NCBI RefSeq assembly: GCF_016820585.1
Contig: NZ_JADHDX010000001.1
Location: 434,001-498,000 of the forward strand
Direction: 5' to 3'
DNA: 64,000 nt
Source of the DNA: Arthrobacter beigongshangensis
Lineage (GTDB): Bacteria; Bacillota; Bacilli; Bacillales_A; Planococcaceae
The notes beneath the pieces were generated by a model. The model searched no databases. It was given only the letters and a program-made list of their open reading frames with translations, and had not been told where the DNA came from. The translations under genes were made by a program, and so were the position numbers. This document shows positions 26,865 to 36,136 of the stretch, piece by piece (within the stretch, counting starts at the first letter, position 1; the number at the start of each line of letters is the position of its first letter).

Positions 26865-28445
26865 ATGAATGAAAGATTGACGAAAATCAGAACGGATGCA
26901 AAAGAGTTCTGGTCGGGTCGCACAAAAAAACAAAAAATTACATATGTAGGTTCTACTGTGGCTGTCATTTTAATTGCTGCCTTTCTGACGTTTTATTTGT
27001 CTAAGACAAATTATGTGACACTCTATTCGGATGTATCCCGGGCGGAAATTGGACGCATTAAAGAACAGTTAGATAGTCAAGGTGTATCGAATAAAATTGC
27101 ACCAGGCGGCACATCGATACTTGTACCGCAAGAGCGAGTGGATGACTTACTAGTATCCCTGGCAGCAGAAGGGTTTCCAACTTCAGGTACGCCTGGCTAT
27201 GCCTTTTTCTTTGAAAATGCCGGCTTCGGAACAACGGACAATGAATTCGATATGATTAAGTTAGGAGCAACGCAAACGGAACTTGCCAACTTACTTAAGG
27301 GAATCGAAGGCGTGCAAGATGCAAATGTTGTTATCACGTTGCCGAAACAAGGTGTTTTCCTAAATGATACTACGCAGAAAGCAACTGCTGCTGTCATGTT
27401 AAAAACAAATCCAGGGCATCAGTTCACTGAACCGCAAATTAACGCACTTTATAATTTAGTAGCGAATGGTGTGTCGAATCTATCGACAGATGATATTACA
27501 ATTGTCAATCAGTACTCGGAGTCATTTGATTATGGGACTACTACTAATTCATATGGAACTAATATCACTGACCAGATGTCGGTTAAAAAGACAATTGAAC
27601 GTGATTTACAACGTCAAATCCAAATGATGCTTGGCACGATGATGGGGCAGGATAAAGTGGTTGTATCCGTAACGACGGATATTGACTTTAAGCTCGAAAA
27701 TCGAGAAGAGAACATTGTGTTGCCAGTAGATGAGGAAAGTATGGAAGGAATCGCGCTTAGCGTCCAACGTATTACGGAAACATTTACGGGGAACGGAGCG
27801 CTCGCGGGTGGTTTAACAGAGGGAGCAGATCCTACTGATAACAGGACAACATTGCAAGAAGGCACAATGTCTAACGGTGACTACGAGCGACTCGAAGAAA
27901 CAGTAAATAACGAAGTGAACCGTATACGTAAAGAGATTGTTGAAAGTCCATACAAAATTAGAGATATCGGGATCCAAGTAATGCTAGATGGCAATGCAGA
28001 TACGATACCAGTGGAGATGAGGGGCGAAATCGAAAATATTCTTAAAACGATTGCTCGTACATCGGTAGATAAAGTGGCGGCTGGCGTCGATTTTGAGGAT
28101 ACATTGGATAATAAAATTATCGTATCGGTTCAACCATTCAGCGGGAATACAGATCCATTTGCTGTAACGCAGGCTGTTATTCCGTTATGGGCTTATATTG
28201 TAGGAGTTGCATTACTTCTCATTATTGGAATTCTTATCTTTATGTTCTTGCGTAGCAAGCGCAAAGCGCGTGAATTGGAAGAAGAAACGATTATTGAGGA
28301 ACAACTTGCAACATTTAATGTAGACGATATCAATGATGAGCTTGAAACGGAAGGAACTGTCCGCAGGAAGCAGCTTGAGAAGATGGCGAAAGATAAGCCG
28401 GAAGAGTTTGCGAAGTTGCTACGTACATGGATTGCCGACGAATGA
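26865..28445 (+). CDS. fliF: Flagellar MS-ring protein FliF
   Basis: FliF (526 aa) forms the membrane ring on which the whole flagellum is built. It has one transmembrane helix near residues 24-45 and a second near 438-460. The periplasmic-side ring-building domains lie between them, with AGVDFEDTLDNKIIVSV near 405. The cytoplasmic C-terminal tail that binds FliG follows the second helix. The region near 300-345 (GNGALAGGLTEGADPTDNRT) is a low-complexity beta-collar loop. The ATG has a GGGGGA site upstream. fliG follows after 14 nt. Confidence 0.97.
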   Translation: MNERLTKIRTDAKEFWSGRTKKQKITYVGSTVAVILIAAFLTFYLSKTNYVTLYSDVSRAEIGRIKEQLDSQGVSNKIAPGGTSILVPQERVDDLLVSLAAEGFPTSGTPGYAFFFENAGFGTTDNEFDMIKLGATQTELANLLKGIEGVQDANVVITLPKQGVFLNDTTQKATAAVMLKTNPGHQFTEPQINALYNLVANGVSNLSTDDITIVNQYSESFDYGTTTNSYGTNITDQMSVKKTIERDLQRQIQMMLGTMMGQDKVVVSVTTDIDFKLENREENIVLPVDEESMEGIALSVQRITETFTGNGALAGGLTEGADPTDNRTTLQEGTMSNGDYERLEETVNNEVNRIRKEIVESPYKIRDIGIQVMLDGNADTIPVEMRGEIENILKTIARTSVDKVAAGVDFEDTLDNKIIVSVQPFSGNTDPFAVTQAVIPLWAYIVGVALLLIIGILIFMFLRSKRKARELEEETIIEEQLATFNVDDINDELETEGTVRRKQLEKMAKDKPEEFAKLLRTWIADE

Positions 28446-28459
28446 CGGAGGGATGAATT

Positions 28460-29473
28460 TTGGTTAAGAAAGAAAAAGGAATGACTGGTAAACAAAAAGC
28501 GGCACTCCTGCTCATTTCCCTCGGTCCGGAAGTGTCGGCGGCGGTATATAAGCATTTGAGTGAAGATGAAATTGAACGTTTAACACTTGAAATTTCAGGT
28601 GTGAAAAAAGTCGAATCGTCTATAAAAGAAGAGATTATCGAAGAGTTTCATAATATTGCATTAGCACAGGATTATATCTCGCAGGGTGGGATTGGCTATG
28701 CGAAAACGGTTCTTGAAAAAGCATTAGGTAAAGATCATGCACAAGCGATTATTAATCGCTTGACATCATCCTTACAAGTAAGACCATTTGATTTTGCGAG
28801 ACGAGCTGATCCTTCACAAATTTTGAATTTTATACAAAATGAGCATCCACAAACGATTGCGCTGATTTTGTCCTACTTAGAGTCAGAGCAGGCGGGAATG
28901 ATTTTATCATCATTACCGCAAGAGGTGCAGGCAGATATTGCAAGAAGGATTGCGATGATGGACTCAACTTCACCAGAGGTTATCAGTGAAGTTGAAGCGG
29001 TTCTTGAACGTAAACTATCTTCAACAGTGACTCAGGACTTCACGGAGACGGGTGGCGTCGATGCGGTAGTCGAAGTACTGAATGGTGTAGACCGAGCGAC
29101 AGAGAAAACAATCCTCGATGCGCTTGAAATTCAAGACCCAGAGCTGGCAGAAGAGATCCGCAAGCGGATGTTTGTCTTCGAAGATATTGTTACTTTGGAC
29201 AATCGTTCAATTCAACGAATTGTACGTGATTGTGAGAACGAAGACTTGATTCTGTCATTAAAAGTTTCTAGTGAGGAAGTAAAAGAAGTTTTGTTCCGCA
29301 ATATGTCCCAGCGGATGGCGGAATCCTTCAAAGAAGAAATGGATGTTATGGGACCTGTGCGCTTACGTGATGTGGAGGAAGCTCAAGCTCGTATTGTAAG
29401 TATTATTAGAAGACTTGAAGATTCTGGTGAAATCATCATCGCGCGTGGCGGAGGAGATGATATCATTGTCTAA
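28460..29473 (+). CDS. fliG: Flagellar motor switch protein FliG
   Basis: FliG (337 aa) couples the rotor to the stator and, with FliM and FliY, sets rotation direction. The N-terminal domain binds FliF, the middle has the EHPQTIALILSYL motif near 132, and the C-terminal torque domain has conserved charged residues in KKMFVFEDIVTLDNR-like sequence near 234 and FKEEMDVMGPVRLRDVEEAQ near 290. The start is TTG at 28460, 6 nt after GGAGGGA; an ATG at 28481 is a shorter alternative. Its last bases overlap the fliH start. Confidence 0.97.
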   Translation: MVKKEKGMTGKQKAALLLISLGPEVSAAVYKHLSEDEIERLTLEISGVKKVESSIKEEIIEEFHNIALAQDYISQGGIGYAKTVLEKALGKDHAQAIINRLTSSLQVRPFDFARRADPSQILNFIQNEHPQTIALILSYLESEQAGMILSSLPQEVQADIARRIAMMDSTSPEVISEVEAVLERKLSSTVTQDFTETGGVDAVVEVLNGVDRATEKTILDALEIQDPELAEEIRKRMFVFEDIVTLDNRSIQRIVRDCENEDLILSLKVSSEEVKEVLFRNMSQRMAESFKEEMDVMGPVRLRDVEEAQARIVSIIRRLEDSGEIIIARGGGDDIIV

Positions 29474-30236
29474 CGTATTCCGTTCGTTCAATACGATATC
29501 TCAACAAGGGCAAATGAGAGAAATCTCAATCCGTAGTTTAGCGATTCCCCAGGAGCTCGATGTAACGGAAGAGTTAACATTAGAGGATGTACTTGCAGAA
29601 CGTGATCGTCTATTGAAAGCCGCAAAGCATGAAATTGAACAAGAGAAAGCAGAAATCGAACAGATGCGACAAATTGCGACAGAGGATATTTCGGCTATGC
29701 AGGAAGCTTGGCAGGATGAAAAAACTGTTCTGCAACAGCAGGCTTACGACGAGGGATTCCAAGTCGGCTTTGAAGAAGGGCATAATAAAGCAGTGTCCGA
29801 AATGACTAATGCCGTCCGAATTGCCAATGAAGCAACAGAACAATCCCATAAAAACGCACAGCAATATTTAGATAGTCAAGAGCGAGTAATTCTTGAATTA
29901 GGTATGCGTACAGCGGAACGCATCATGGGGCAATCGTTAGAGGATGATGAAACGAATTATATCGCAGTTGTGAAAAGGGCATTGAAGGAAGCACGAGAAA
30001 TGAAAGAGATTAAGCTATATGTTTCACTCGATTATTTTGAATTAGTTTCTGACAATCGCGCGGAGCTTGCAGCTATTTTTCCACCAGATGTTCCATTTCT
30101 AATTTTTGCCAATGAAGAGTTTGAAGCGACGCAATGTTATATCGAAACAAATCACGGTCGAATTGTAGTCAGCATCGATGAACAGCTGAACGAATTAAGA
30201 GAAGGGCTCGTTGAAATCATGGAAGGCGGGAATTGA
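29466..30236 (+). CDS. fliH: Flagellar export regulator FliH
   Basis: FliH (about 256 aa) binds and regulates the export ATPase FliI, in the manner of an F-ATPase peripheral stalk. It is a long, highly charged helical protein: residues about 40-140 form a coiled coil, then the C-terminal domain VILELGMRTAERIMGQSLEDD resembles the V/F-ATPase delta/E type. I chose the TTG at 29466 because AGGAG (29452-29456) is 9 nt upstream; the ATG at 29457 abuts that site. Either way it overlaps the fliG stop. fliI starts 2 nt after its stop. Confidence 0.9.
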   Translation: MSNVFRSFNTISQQGQMREISIRSLAIPQELDVTEELTLEDVLAERDRLLKAAKHEIEQEKAEIEQMRQIATEDISAMQEAWQDEKTVLQQQAYDEGFQVGFEEGHNKAVSEMTNAVRIANEATEQSHKNAQQYLDSQERVILELGMRTAERIMGQSLEDDETNYIAVVKRALKEAREMKEIKLYVSLDYFELVSDNRAELAAIFPPDVPFLIFANEEFEATQCYIETNHGRIVVSIDEQLNELREGLVEIMEGGN

Positions 30237-30238
30237 CG

Positions 30239-31570
30239 ATGAAAAAAGCGGAGGAGCTAACCGACTTTATACCAAAAGTGAAGACTTTTAAAAAGTTTGG
30301 TCGTGTTGCCCGCGTTGTCGGTCTCATGATTGAGTCACAGGGCCCGGAGAGCTCTATCGGAGACGTCTGCCTAATCCATTTGAATACATCTAGCAAGGGT
30401 GATTCAATCATTAAGGCAGAGGTCGTAGGCTTTCGGGAAGAAATTGTTATCCTAATGCCTTATATGAATGTTCGCGATATTTCAAGTGGCTGCCTCGTCG
30501 AAGGTACAGGCAAACCGCTTGAAGTGAAGGTCGGTATGAATCTAATTGGGAAAGTGCTAGATTCAATGGGGAACCTCATTGACAAAAGCCCACTACCAAA
30601 AGGTTTGACGACTGTACGAACAGAACAGGATCCTCCGAATGCGTTAACGCGCCCACCGATTGACGAAAAGCTATCAGTTGGTGTGAAAGCAATAGATGGT
30701 ATGCTTACGGTCGGAAATGGTCAGCGTGTGGGGATTTTTGCTGGATCGGGTGTCGGGAAAAGTACTTTACTCGGTATGATTGCACGCAATACAACCGCAG
30801 ATATAAATATTATCGCGCTTATCGGAGAACGGGGCCGTGAAGTTCGTGAATTTATCGAACGCGATCTTGGACCTGAGGGCATGAAAAAGACCATTGTCGT
30901 TGCTGCAACTTCAGACCAACCTGCCCTTATGCGCATTAAGGGAGCATACACAGCGACTGCGATTGCGGAGTATTTTAGAGACAAAGGGATGAACGTCATG
31001 CTCATGATGGACTCTGTCACCCGAATTGCTATGGCGCAGCGTGAAATTGGATTAGCTGTTGGAGAGCCACCCGCTACCCGTGGCTATACACCATCTGTTT
31101 TTGCGATACTTCCTAAAATACTGGAGCGTACCGGTACGAATGAACATGGTGCGATTACAGCGTTCTACACTGTTCTCGTTGATGGTGATGATATGAATGA
31201 GCCGATTGCTGATGCAGTCCGAGGGATTTTAGACGGTCATATCGTCTTAGACCGGACGCTGGCAAATAGGGGACAATATCCCGCAATCAACGTTTTGAAA
31301 AGTGTCAGTCGGTTAATGAACCATATTGCTGATCCAGAGCATGTAAAAGCGGCGGAAAGATTACGTGATTTGTATTATACGTATAGTAAATCTGAAGACC
31401 TCATTAATATAGGCGCTTATAAACGAGGCACGTCGAAAGAAATCGATCAGGCTATTGAATACGAGCCGCTTATTACAAACTATTTGAAGCAAGGCTTTAG
31501 GGATAACATTTCAATGGCTGATAGTATAGAAGAACTTATATCACTCGGTATAGGAGGCGGTGCAACGTGA
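30239..31570 (+). CDS. fliI: Flagellum-specific export ATPase FliI
   Basis: FliI (443 aa) is the hexameric ATPase of flagellar type III export, homologous to the F1 beta subunit. Walker A is GSGVGKST at about 169-176, inside RVGIFAGSGVGKSTLLGMIA. The Walker B stretch VMLMMDSVTRIAMAQREIG and the family signature GEPPATRGYTPSVFA follow. The ATG at 30239 has GGAAGGCGGG 9 nt upstream; an in-frame TTG at 30233 is too near that site. The stop overlaps the fliJ GTG start by 4 nt, keeping ATPase and stalk proteins co-translated. Confidence 0.97.
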   Translation: MKKAEELTDFIPKVKTFKKFGRVARVVGLMIESQGPESSIGDVCLIHLNTSSKGDSIIKAEVVGFREEIVILMPYMNVRDISSGCLVEGTGKPLEVKVGMNLIGKVLDSMGNLIDKSPLPKGLTTVRTEQDPPNALTRPPIDEKLSVGVKAIDGMLTVGNGQRVGIFAGSGVGKSTLLGMIARNTTADINIIALIGERGREVREFIERDLGPEGMKKTIVVAATSDQPALMRIKGAYTATAIAEYFRDKGMNVMLMMDSVTRIAMAQREIGLAVGEPPATRGYTPSVFAILPKILERTGTNEHGAITAFYTVLVDGDDMNEPIADAVRGILDGHIVLDRTLANRGQYPAINVLKSVSRLMNHIADPEHVKAAERLRDLYYTYSKSEDLINIGAYKRGTSKEIDQAIEYEPLITNYLKQGFRDNISMADSIEELISLGIGGGAT

Positions 31571-32019
31571 AGGCCTACCAGTATCGCTTTGAAAAAGTGT
31601 TGATGTACCGTGAACAAGAAAAAACAGAAACCGAAATCGAGTACAAAGAAGCGGTTCAAGCATTTGAAATTGTGGCCACTCAGCTTTATGACCTGCTGAA
31701 AAAGAAGGAAGATACGCTTTTAGAGCAAGTAGAAAAGATGGAAGTTGGTTTTTCAGTTAATGAGATTCATCACTATGTTCGCTTCCTTGAAACCCTTGAA
31801 AAAAGGATTGCGGTGGCACAACAGCAAGTTATGCAAGCCCGTTCAAAAATGACTTGGTTCGAGGGGAAGCTGCTGGAAAGAACGCTTGAAGTGCGTAAGT
31901 TTGAAAAAATGAAAGAAAAAGATCATGAAAATCATCGTACTGAAATGGAACAGCTGGAAGCAATCCAGCTTGATGAATTAGCAACGTTGAAGTTCCGTAG
32001 AAGAGAAAACGGGTGGTAA
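31567..32019 (+). CDS. fliJ: Flagellar export chaperone FliJ
   Basis: FliJ (150 aa) is a coiled-coil protein that sits in the centre of the FliI ring like the gamma stalk of F1 and passes chaperones to the export gate. The sequence YQYRFEKVLMYREQEKTETE at the N-terminus and almost unbroken charged heptads to the end fit the family. The start is GTG at 31567, with AGGAGGCGG upstream and a 4-nt overlap with fliI. Sequence conservation in this family is low, so the call leans on position and coiled-coil character. Confidence 0.92.
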   Translation: MKAYQYRFEKVLMYREQEKTETEIEYKEAVQAFEIVATQLYDLLKKKEDTLLEQVEKMEVGFSVNEIHHYVRFLETLEKRIAVAQQQVMQARSKMTWFEGKLLERTLEVRKFEKMKEKDHENHRTEMEQLEAIQLDELATLKFRRRENGW

Positions 32020-32020
32020 T

Positions 32021-32632
32021 GTGGTGAAAAAATCAAAAGAAATAAATACAATACCCGAAGAGACGAGTGAAAAAAAGGCTGGGATATTCCAAATTCTTTT
32101 GCTTTGGATATTCATCCCGCTGCTCTTTATATCGGCTGTCCTACTCATCCTTGCAAAGTTTGCAGATATCAATGTATTTGACAAGGCAAAAGAATGGACC
32201 GAGACACTTCCTTTCGTAAGTGAGAAAAAAGAGGAAGATACGGGTGCTGATAATCTTGTCTTGGAAGAACGCGTTGTGTCGTTACAAGCGGAAATTAAAG
32301 AAAAAGAAGCTGAACTGTTCAAGCTGCAAAGTGATTTTGACAAATCAACCGATGAGCAGGATAAGTTGTTAGTTGAACAGCAGAGGCTAGTCGATGAAAT
32401 TGCCCGACTGACTAACGAACAGGATGATACTAAAAAAGAATTTAAAAGTATCATTACAACTTATGAGCAAATGTCTGCAAAATCGGTAGCGCCAGTCATT
32501 ACAGAAATGGCAGATACGGAAGCCATTCGTATTTTAGCAAACTTAAAACCGGACATTTTAGCTGCGGTACTTGAGAAGATGGCACCGGAAGACGCTGCCA
32601 AGTATACGACATTAATGACAGGTGAGCAATAA
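32021..32632 (+). CDS. ylxF: MotE-family membrane protein YlxF
   Basis: This protein (203 aa) lies between fliJ and fliK, the usual place of ylxF/motE. It has a short basic N-terminus, one transmembrane helix at about 22-44 (ILLLWIFIPLLFISAVLLIL), a charged coiled coil at about 75-135, and a C-terminal domain with MADTEAIRILANLKPDILAAVLEKMAPEDAA, partly quoted, that resembles the N-terminal domain of MgtE. Homologues called MotE chaperone or stabilise the stator protein MotB in other Firmicutes or spirochaetes; for this organism that is inferred. The start is GTG at 32021, or at 32024. Confidence 0.88.
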   Translation: MVKKSKEINTIPEETSEKKAGIFQILLLWIFIPLLFISAVLLILAKFADINVFDKAKEWTETLPFVSEKKEEDTGADNLVLEERVVSLQAEIKEKEAELFKLQSDFDKSTDEQDKLLVEQQRLVDEIARLTNEQDDTKKEFKSIITTYEQMSAKSVAPVITEMADTEAIRILANLKPDILAAVLEKMAPEDAAKYTTLMTGEQ

Positions 32633-32665
32633 CGTATTTACCTAAACTTGAAGGGAGGTGAAAGA

Positions 32666-33952
32666 GTGAATATCGCAGCAATACAAGCTATGCCAGGTCA
32701 AAATCTACAAACACCATCGAATGGTGTGCAAAGTGGTCAAGCATCAGCCGGAACGTTTGGTTCAGTTTTCGGAAGTGCAGTTGCAGCTGGAAATGCTGTT
32801 ATTGTTCCAGTTGAACAGCAGCCCACTGCACAGGTTTCTAATGACTCTATACAAGCTATCTTAAATGCGCAGTCAGTTGAAGAACTGGAAGTGGCTTTAA
32901 AAGAACTAGGTAGTGATGGAGTATTAGTTTCCATGCTCAATGTAGGTAGCTTGGAAGAGGTAGCAGGTTTATTAAACATTGAGCCAAAGCAATTGATGGA
33001 CAGCATTTTATCACTGTTGGAGAAGGCGGGACTTAGTCAAGAGGAGCTCACGGAAGTGGCTTACTCAACTGATTTTTGGACTGTGTTGAATGCAGTTGAT
33101 AAAGTAGCACCACAGTTTTTTGCTCAATTGTCTGACGAACTGGCAGGCAAGGGGGAACTATCGAAACAACAGGCAGTTGACTTGTTAACAATATTGAAAA
33201 CAGTCTCGTTAATTGCACCTAAAACTGACTTATTAGTGAAACAAGAGCAACAGGTTTTTTCATTGCAAAGTTATCTTGTTGCAGCAGCAGGACAATTCGA
33301 AGAAACGCTTAATGCTAACAGCACGACCAAGCTAGATATGCTACAGTTCATGGATTCGAAGTCGGCAGTCCGTTTTGTCATTCAAACAAATCCAGGGCAA
33401 TCACAGACAGATGATGAATCGGCTAACAAAAATGCTGAGCCATCTCAGCAAGTTTCAACAAATGTGGCTAATGCAGTAACAGTGCCTAAAGGCGAATTTA
33501 CGATTACTGAAGCAGAAAATCGTAACAATGCCGCACGTAACGAGGCGTTAGTTCGTGAAATGCAAACTGTCTTCAAACGAGCTAATTTTGGTCAAACTGG
33601 CGGAACGAATCGTTTACTCATTAAATTGTACCCAGAACATTTGGGACAAGTTCGTATTGAATTGCTGCAAGTGAACGGTATTATGACCGCGAGAATACTT
33701 GCATCCACGGCATTAGGAAAAGAAATGCTCGATAGTCAGCTAAATCAGCTTCGACAAGCGTTCCTACAGCAAAACTTACCAGTAGAACGAATCGATGTTT
33801 CTCAAACATTGCAAGATACAGCAAGAAATGATCGCGAGCAGGGCTTCAATCAGCAGTTTAAACAGGATGGTCAAGAAACTAACGATCGGCAAGAGCAAAA
33901 CGATGAAGAACAATTAACATTCCAGGAATACATGATTGAGTTGGAGGTGTAA
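32666..33952 (+). CDS. fliK: Flagellar hook-length control protein FliK
   Basis: FliK (428 aa) measures hook length and flips the export gate from hook to filament substrates by touching FlhB. The N-terminal part is Ala/Gln/Ser-rich and unstructured looking. The conserved C-terminal domain (about 310-395) has RLLIKLYPEHLGQVRIELL and ARILASTALGKEMLDSQLNQL. The acidic, Gln-rich tail is normal. The start is GTG at 32666, 6 nt after GGGAGGT. It precedes flgD, whose cap is needed for the hook. Compare the distant FliK-like gene at 11556-13532. Confidence 0.95.
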   Translation: MNIAAIQAMPGQNLQTPSNGVQSGQASAGTFGSVFGSAVAAGNAVIVPVEQQPTAQVSNDSIQAILNAQSVEELEVALKELGSDGVLVSMLNVGSLEEVAGLLNIEPKQLMDSILSLLEKAGLSQEELTEVAYSTDFWTVLNAVDKVAPQFFAQLSDELAGKGELSKQQAVDLLTILKTVSLIAPKTDLLVKQEQQVFSLQSYLVAAAGQFEETLNANSTTKLDMLQFMDSKSAVRFVIQTNPGQSQTDDESANKNAEPSQQVSTNVANAVTVPKGEFTITEAENRNNAARNEALVREMQTVFKRANFGQTGGTNRLLIKLYPEHLGQVRIELLQVNGIMTARILASTALGKEMLDSQLNQLRQAFLQQNLPVERIDVSQTLQDTARNDREQGFNQQFKQDGQETNDRQEQNDEEQLTFQEYMIELEV

Positions 33953-33954
33953 AA

Positions 33955-34626
33955 ATGGCCATAGAAGGACAAAAGCCGATTAGTAGCAACGATTATCTTA
34001 TCAACAAACAGCGCGATGAGCGTAAAACAGGCGATGGAACGTTGGGAAAAGATGACTTTATGAAGCTACTCATCACTCAATTACAGAACCAGGACCCTAC
34101 GAATCCGATGAAGGATAATGAGTTTATTGCCCAAATGGCGCAGTTTTCAGCACTTGAACAGACGATGAACCTATCTAAGTCATTCGAAAAGTTCGCTGAA
34201 GCACAAACGCAAGCACAAATGATTCAGTATACGAGCTTTGTTGGGAAAAATGTTACTTGGCATGAGTTAAAGCTAGATGATCAAGGCAATCCCATTAAAG
34301 GCGAAGATGGTAAGCTAGAAGTTGAAGAAGGTACGAATCAAATTGTGTCTATCAAGTATGAAAATGGCGATGTCAAATTCATCTTAGACAATGATAAAGT
34401 GATAACACCAGGTAACATCTCAGAAGTGAAGACGGATGGTGCAGGTGGAACAAATAGCCTTGTTGAAGCTAGTGCGCTAATAGGTAAGACAGTAGGGTAT
34501 ATGGACGGTGAAGAAGAAAAAACGGGTAAAGTTATTTCGGTTTCAAAAAAAGGTGGAAAACTGGAGTACATCTTAGAAGGGGACATCCGTGTTGAAGGCA
34601 AAAACTTCACTTCAATAAGTGAATAA
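33955..34626 (+). CDS. flgD: Hook assembly scaffold protein FlgD
   Basis: FlgD (223 aa) is the hook-cap scaffold. The N-terminal export region includes LGKDDFMKLLITQLQNQDP (about 34-52) and the family motif NPMKDNEFIAQMAQFSALEQ. The C-terminal half (about 85-223) carries beta-strand-rich segments with an acidic insertion EDGKLEVEEGTNQIVSI and ends VEGKNFTSISE. The ATG is 2 nt after the fliK stop with GGAGGTG upstream, so the two are coupled. The next gene encodes a flagellar operon protein of unknown action. Confidence 0.94.
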   Translation: MAIEGQKPISSNDYLINKQRDERKTGDGTLGKDDFMKLLITQLQNQDPTNPMKDNEFIAQMAQFSALEQTMNLSKSFEKFAEAQTQAQMIQYTSFVGKNVTWHELKLDDQGNPIKGEDGKLEVEEGTNQIVSIKYENGDVKFILDNDKVITPGNISEVKTDGAGGTNSLVEASALIGKTVGYMDGEEEKTGKVISVSKKGGKLEYILEGDIRVEGKNFTSISE

Positions 34627-34645
34627 CTAAGAACGGAGCGATTGT

Positions 34646-35029
34646 ATGGACAAACTGAATTTCCATCGCATTCCATCGCAACCGCTTATTCGCCCGGGGC
34701 AGCCACAAGTAGCAGCAGCATCTAGCCCTAAGCAGTCATTTATCGAGCATTTAAACAATGCACTACAGCCAGCAACGCTTAAAATAAGCAAACATGCAGC
34801 TGACAGGTTAATGGAACGCAATATCCACATATCAGATGCCGAATGGGCACATGTGACGGATAAGGTGAATGAGGCAAAATCCAAAGGAATAAGAGAATCG
34901 CTTGTATTGATGGACCAAGCAGCACTAATTGTGAGTGCAAAGAATTCAACGGTTATAACAGCGATGGATCGCGCAGAAGCAAAGGACCAATTATTTACGA
35001 ATATCGACGGCACAATTGTGCTCAGCTAA
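34646..35029 (+). CDS. Flagellar operon protein, TIGR02530-like
   Basis: This 127-aa protein sits between flgD and flgE, the usual place of the TIGR02530 'flagellar operon protein'. Residues about 48-75 (LKISKHAADRLMERNIHIS) are the family's most recognisable part, followed by KVNEAKSKGIRESLVLMDQAALIVS and TVITAMDRAEAKDQLFTNIDGTIVL, quoted in part. It has no signal peptide or membrane helix. The function is not established. The N-terminal 45 residues are Pro/Gln-rich and look flexible. The ATG has GGAGCG upstream. A structured 86-nt gap separates it from flgE. Confidence 0.85.
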   Translation: MDKLNFHRIPSQPLIRPGQPQVAAASSPKQSFIEHLNNALQPATLKISKHAADRLMERNIHISDAEWAHVTDKVNEAKSKGIRESLVLMDQAALIVSAKNSTVITAMDRAEAKDQLFTNIDGTIVLS

Positions 35030-35033
35030 CATT

Positions 35034-35084
35034 TTGGCAGGACCGTAAAGGATGCCAACGAGCCGCGGACTGATTGAAGCGGCT
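35034..35084 (+). promoter_or_regulatory. Tandem hairpins in the flgE leader
   Basis: TTGGCA (35034-35039) pairs with TGCCAA (35053-35058), and AGCCGC (35061-35066) pairs with GCGGCT (35079-35084). The two small hairpins follow one another in the 86-nt gap before the hook gene. Neither has a T-run, so they look like RNA processing or stability elements rather than terminators. Confidence 0.4.
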
Positions 35085-35115
35085 ACACTCAAAACCGAGA
35101 GGGGAAAATTATTTT

Positions 35116-36006
35116 ATGTTACGCTCAATGTACTCAGGTATCTCAGGTCTACGAAACTTCCAAACAAAACTAGACGTTATCGGGAACAACATTGCCAACG
35201 TTAATACTTATGGATTTAAAAAAGGACGAGTTATCTTTAAAGATTTGATTTCGCAGACAGTTGCGGGGGCTTCAGGAGGTAATGATTCTCGCGGTGGGGT
35301 CAACCCAAAACAAGTAGGGCTTGGATCACAAATATCTGCAATTGATACGATTCATACAGGTGGTTCAACTCAATTTACAGGAAATACACTTGACCTTGCG
35401 ATTGCAGGAGATGGTTTTTTCCAAGTCGGTGAGATGGATGGTACTGGTGTTGGTGCTACCCTCGGCAATATTCAATATACAAGAGCCGGAAACTTTTATA
35501 TGGATAAGAGCGGATATTTAGTAGATGCAAGTGGGAAGTATTTAGTGGGTGTTGAGGGGTCAGGAACTTATGCTTCGGCGACGGCGGATGATACAATTGC
35601 TCCACCAACAATAGCGGATCCACCAGTGTATACACAAATTTTGATTCCAACAACTGCACAAAGTATGAGCGTTGCACAAGATGGCGCGGTATCATTTGTT
35701 GATGAAGATGGTTTTCTAAGATATGCCGGACATCTTGTCATGGCGAAGTTTCCAAATCCAGGTGGGATGCAAAAGGTGGGTGGTAACTACTTCCAACAAT
35801 CTCCGAACTCGGGAGAGAAGGTAGTGAATATCCCAACCCAAGGTGGTATCGGGGACGTCGAATCCGGTTTCCTAGAAATGTCCAACGTTGACCTTGCAGA
35901 AGAATTCACTGAAATGATCGTTGCACAACGTGGTTTCCAAGCGAATACACGTATTATCACAACATCTGATGAAATTCTACAAGAGCTTGTGAACTTGAAA
36001 CGATAA
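35116..36006 (+). CDS. flgE: Flagellar hook protein FlgE
   Basis: This axial protein (296 aa) builds the hook, the flexible joint between rod and filament. The N-terminal D0 helix MLRSMYSGISGLRNFQTKLD with NNIANVNTYGFKKGR, and the C-terminal LEMSNVDLAEEFTEMIVAQ and QANTRIITTSDEILQELVNL, are the paired axial motifs. Bacillus-type operons have a short FlgE here, and 296 aa fits. The central region near 150-185 (TYASATADDTIAPPTIADPP) is a variable surface insert. The ATG at 35116 follows GAGAGGGGAA. It is flanked by structured non-coding gaps on both sides, unlike its tightly packed neighbours. Confidence 0.93.
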   Translation: MLRSMYSGISGLRNFQTKLDVIGNNIANVNTYGFKKGRVIFKDLISQTVAGASGGNDSRGGVNPKQVGLGSQISAIDTIHTGGSTQFTGNTLDLAIAGDGFFQVGEMDGTGVGATLGNIQYTRAGNFYMDKSGYLVDASGKYLVGVEGSGTYASATADDTIAPPTIADPPVYTQILIPTTAQSMSVAQDGAVSFVDEDGFLRYAGHLVMAKFPNPGGMQKVGGNYFQQSPNSGEKVVNIPTQGGIGDVESGFLEMSNVDLAEEFTEMIVAQRGFQANTRIITTSDEILQELVNLKR

Positions 36007-36136
36007 CTAGATTAGTTGAATAGATGAATATCAAAAGTAACTAAGCAAAGGCGCCTTAAAGGGGGAGCTGAAGTGGATTCAATGGTATTCTTTATTTCAA
36101 AATATGACAATTAAACTACCATAGCTGTTACTAGAA
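36007..36136. other. Non-coding gap after flgE with a palindrome and a possible mini-ORF
   Basis: The gap to flbD has a 10-bp perfect palindrome AAGGCGCCTT (36048-36057). A possible 13-codon frame starting GTG at 36073 and ending TAA at 36114 (MDSMVFFISKYDN) has GGGGGAG 6 nt upstream. I see no promoter or terminator. The mini-ORF could be a leader peptide or chance. Confidence 0.35.
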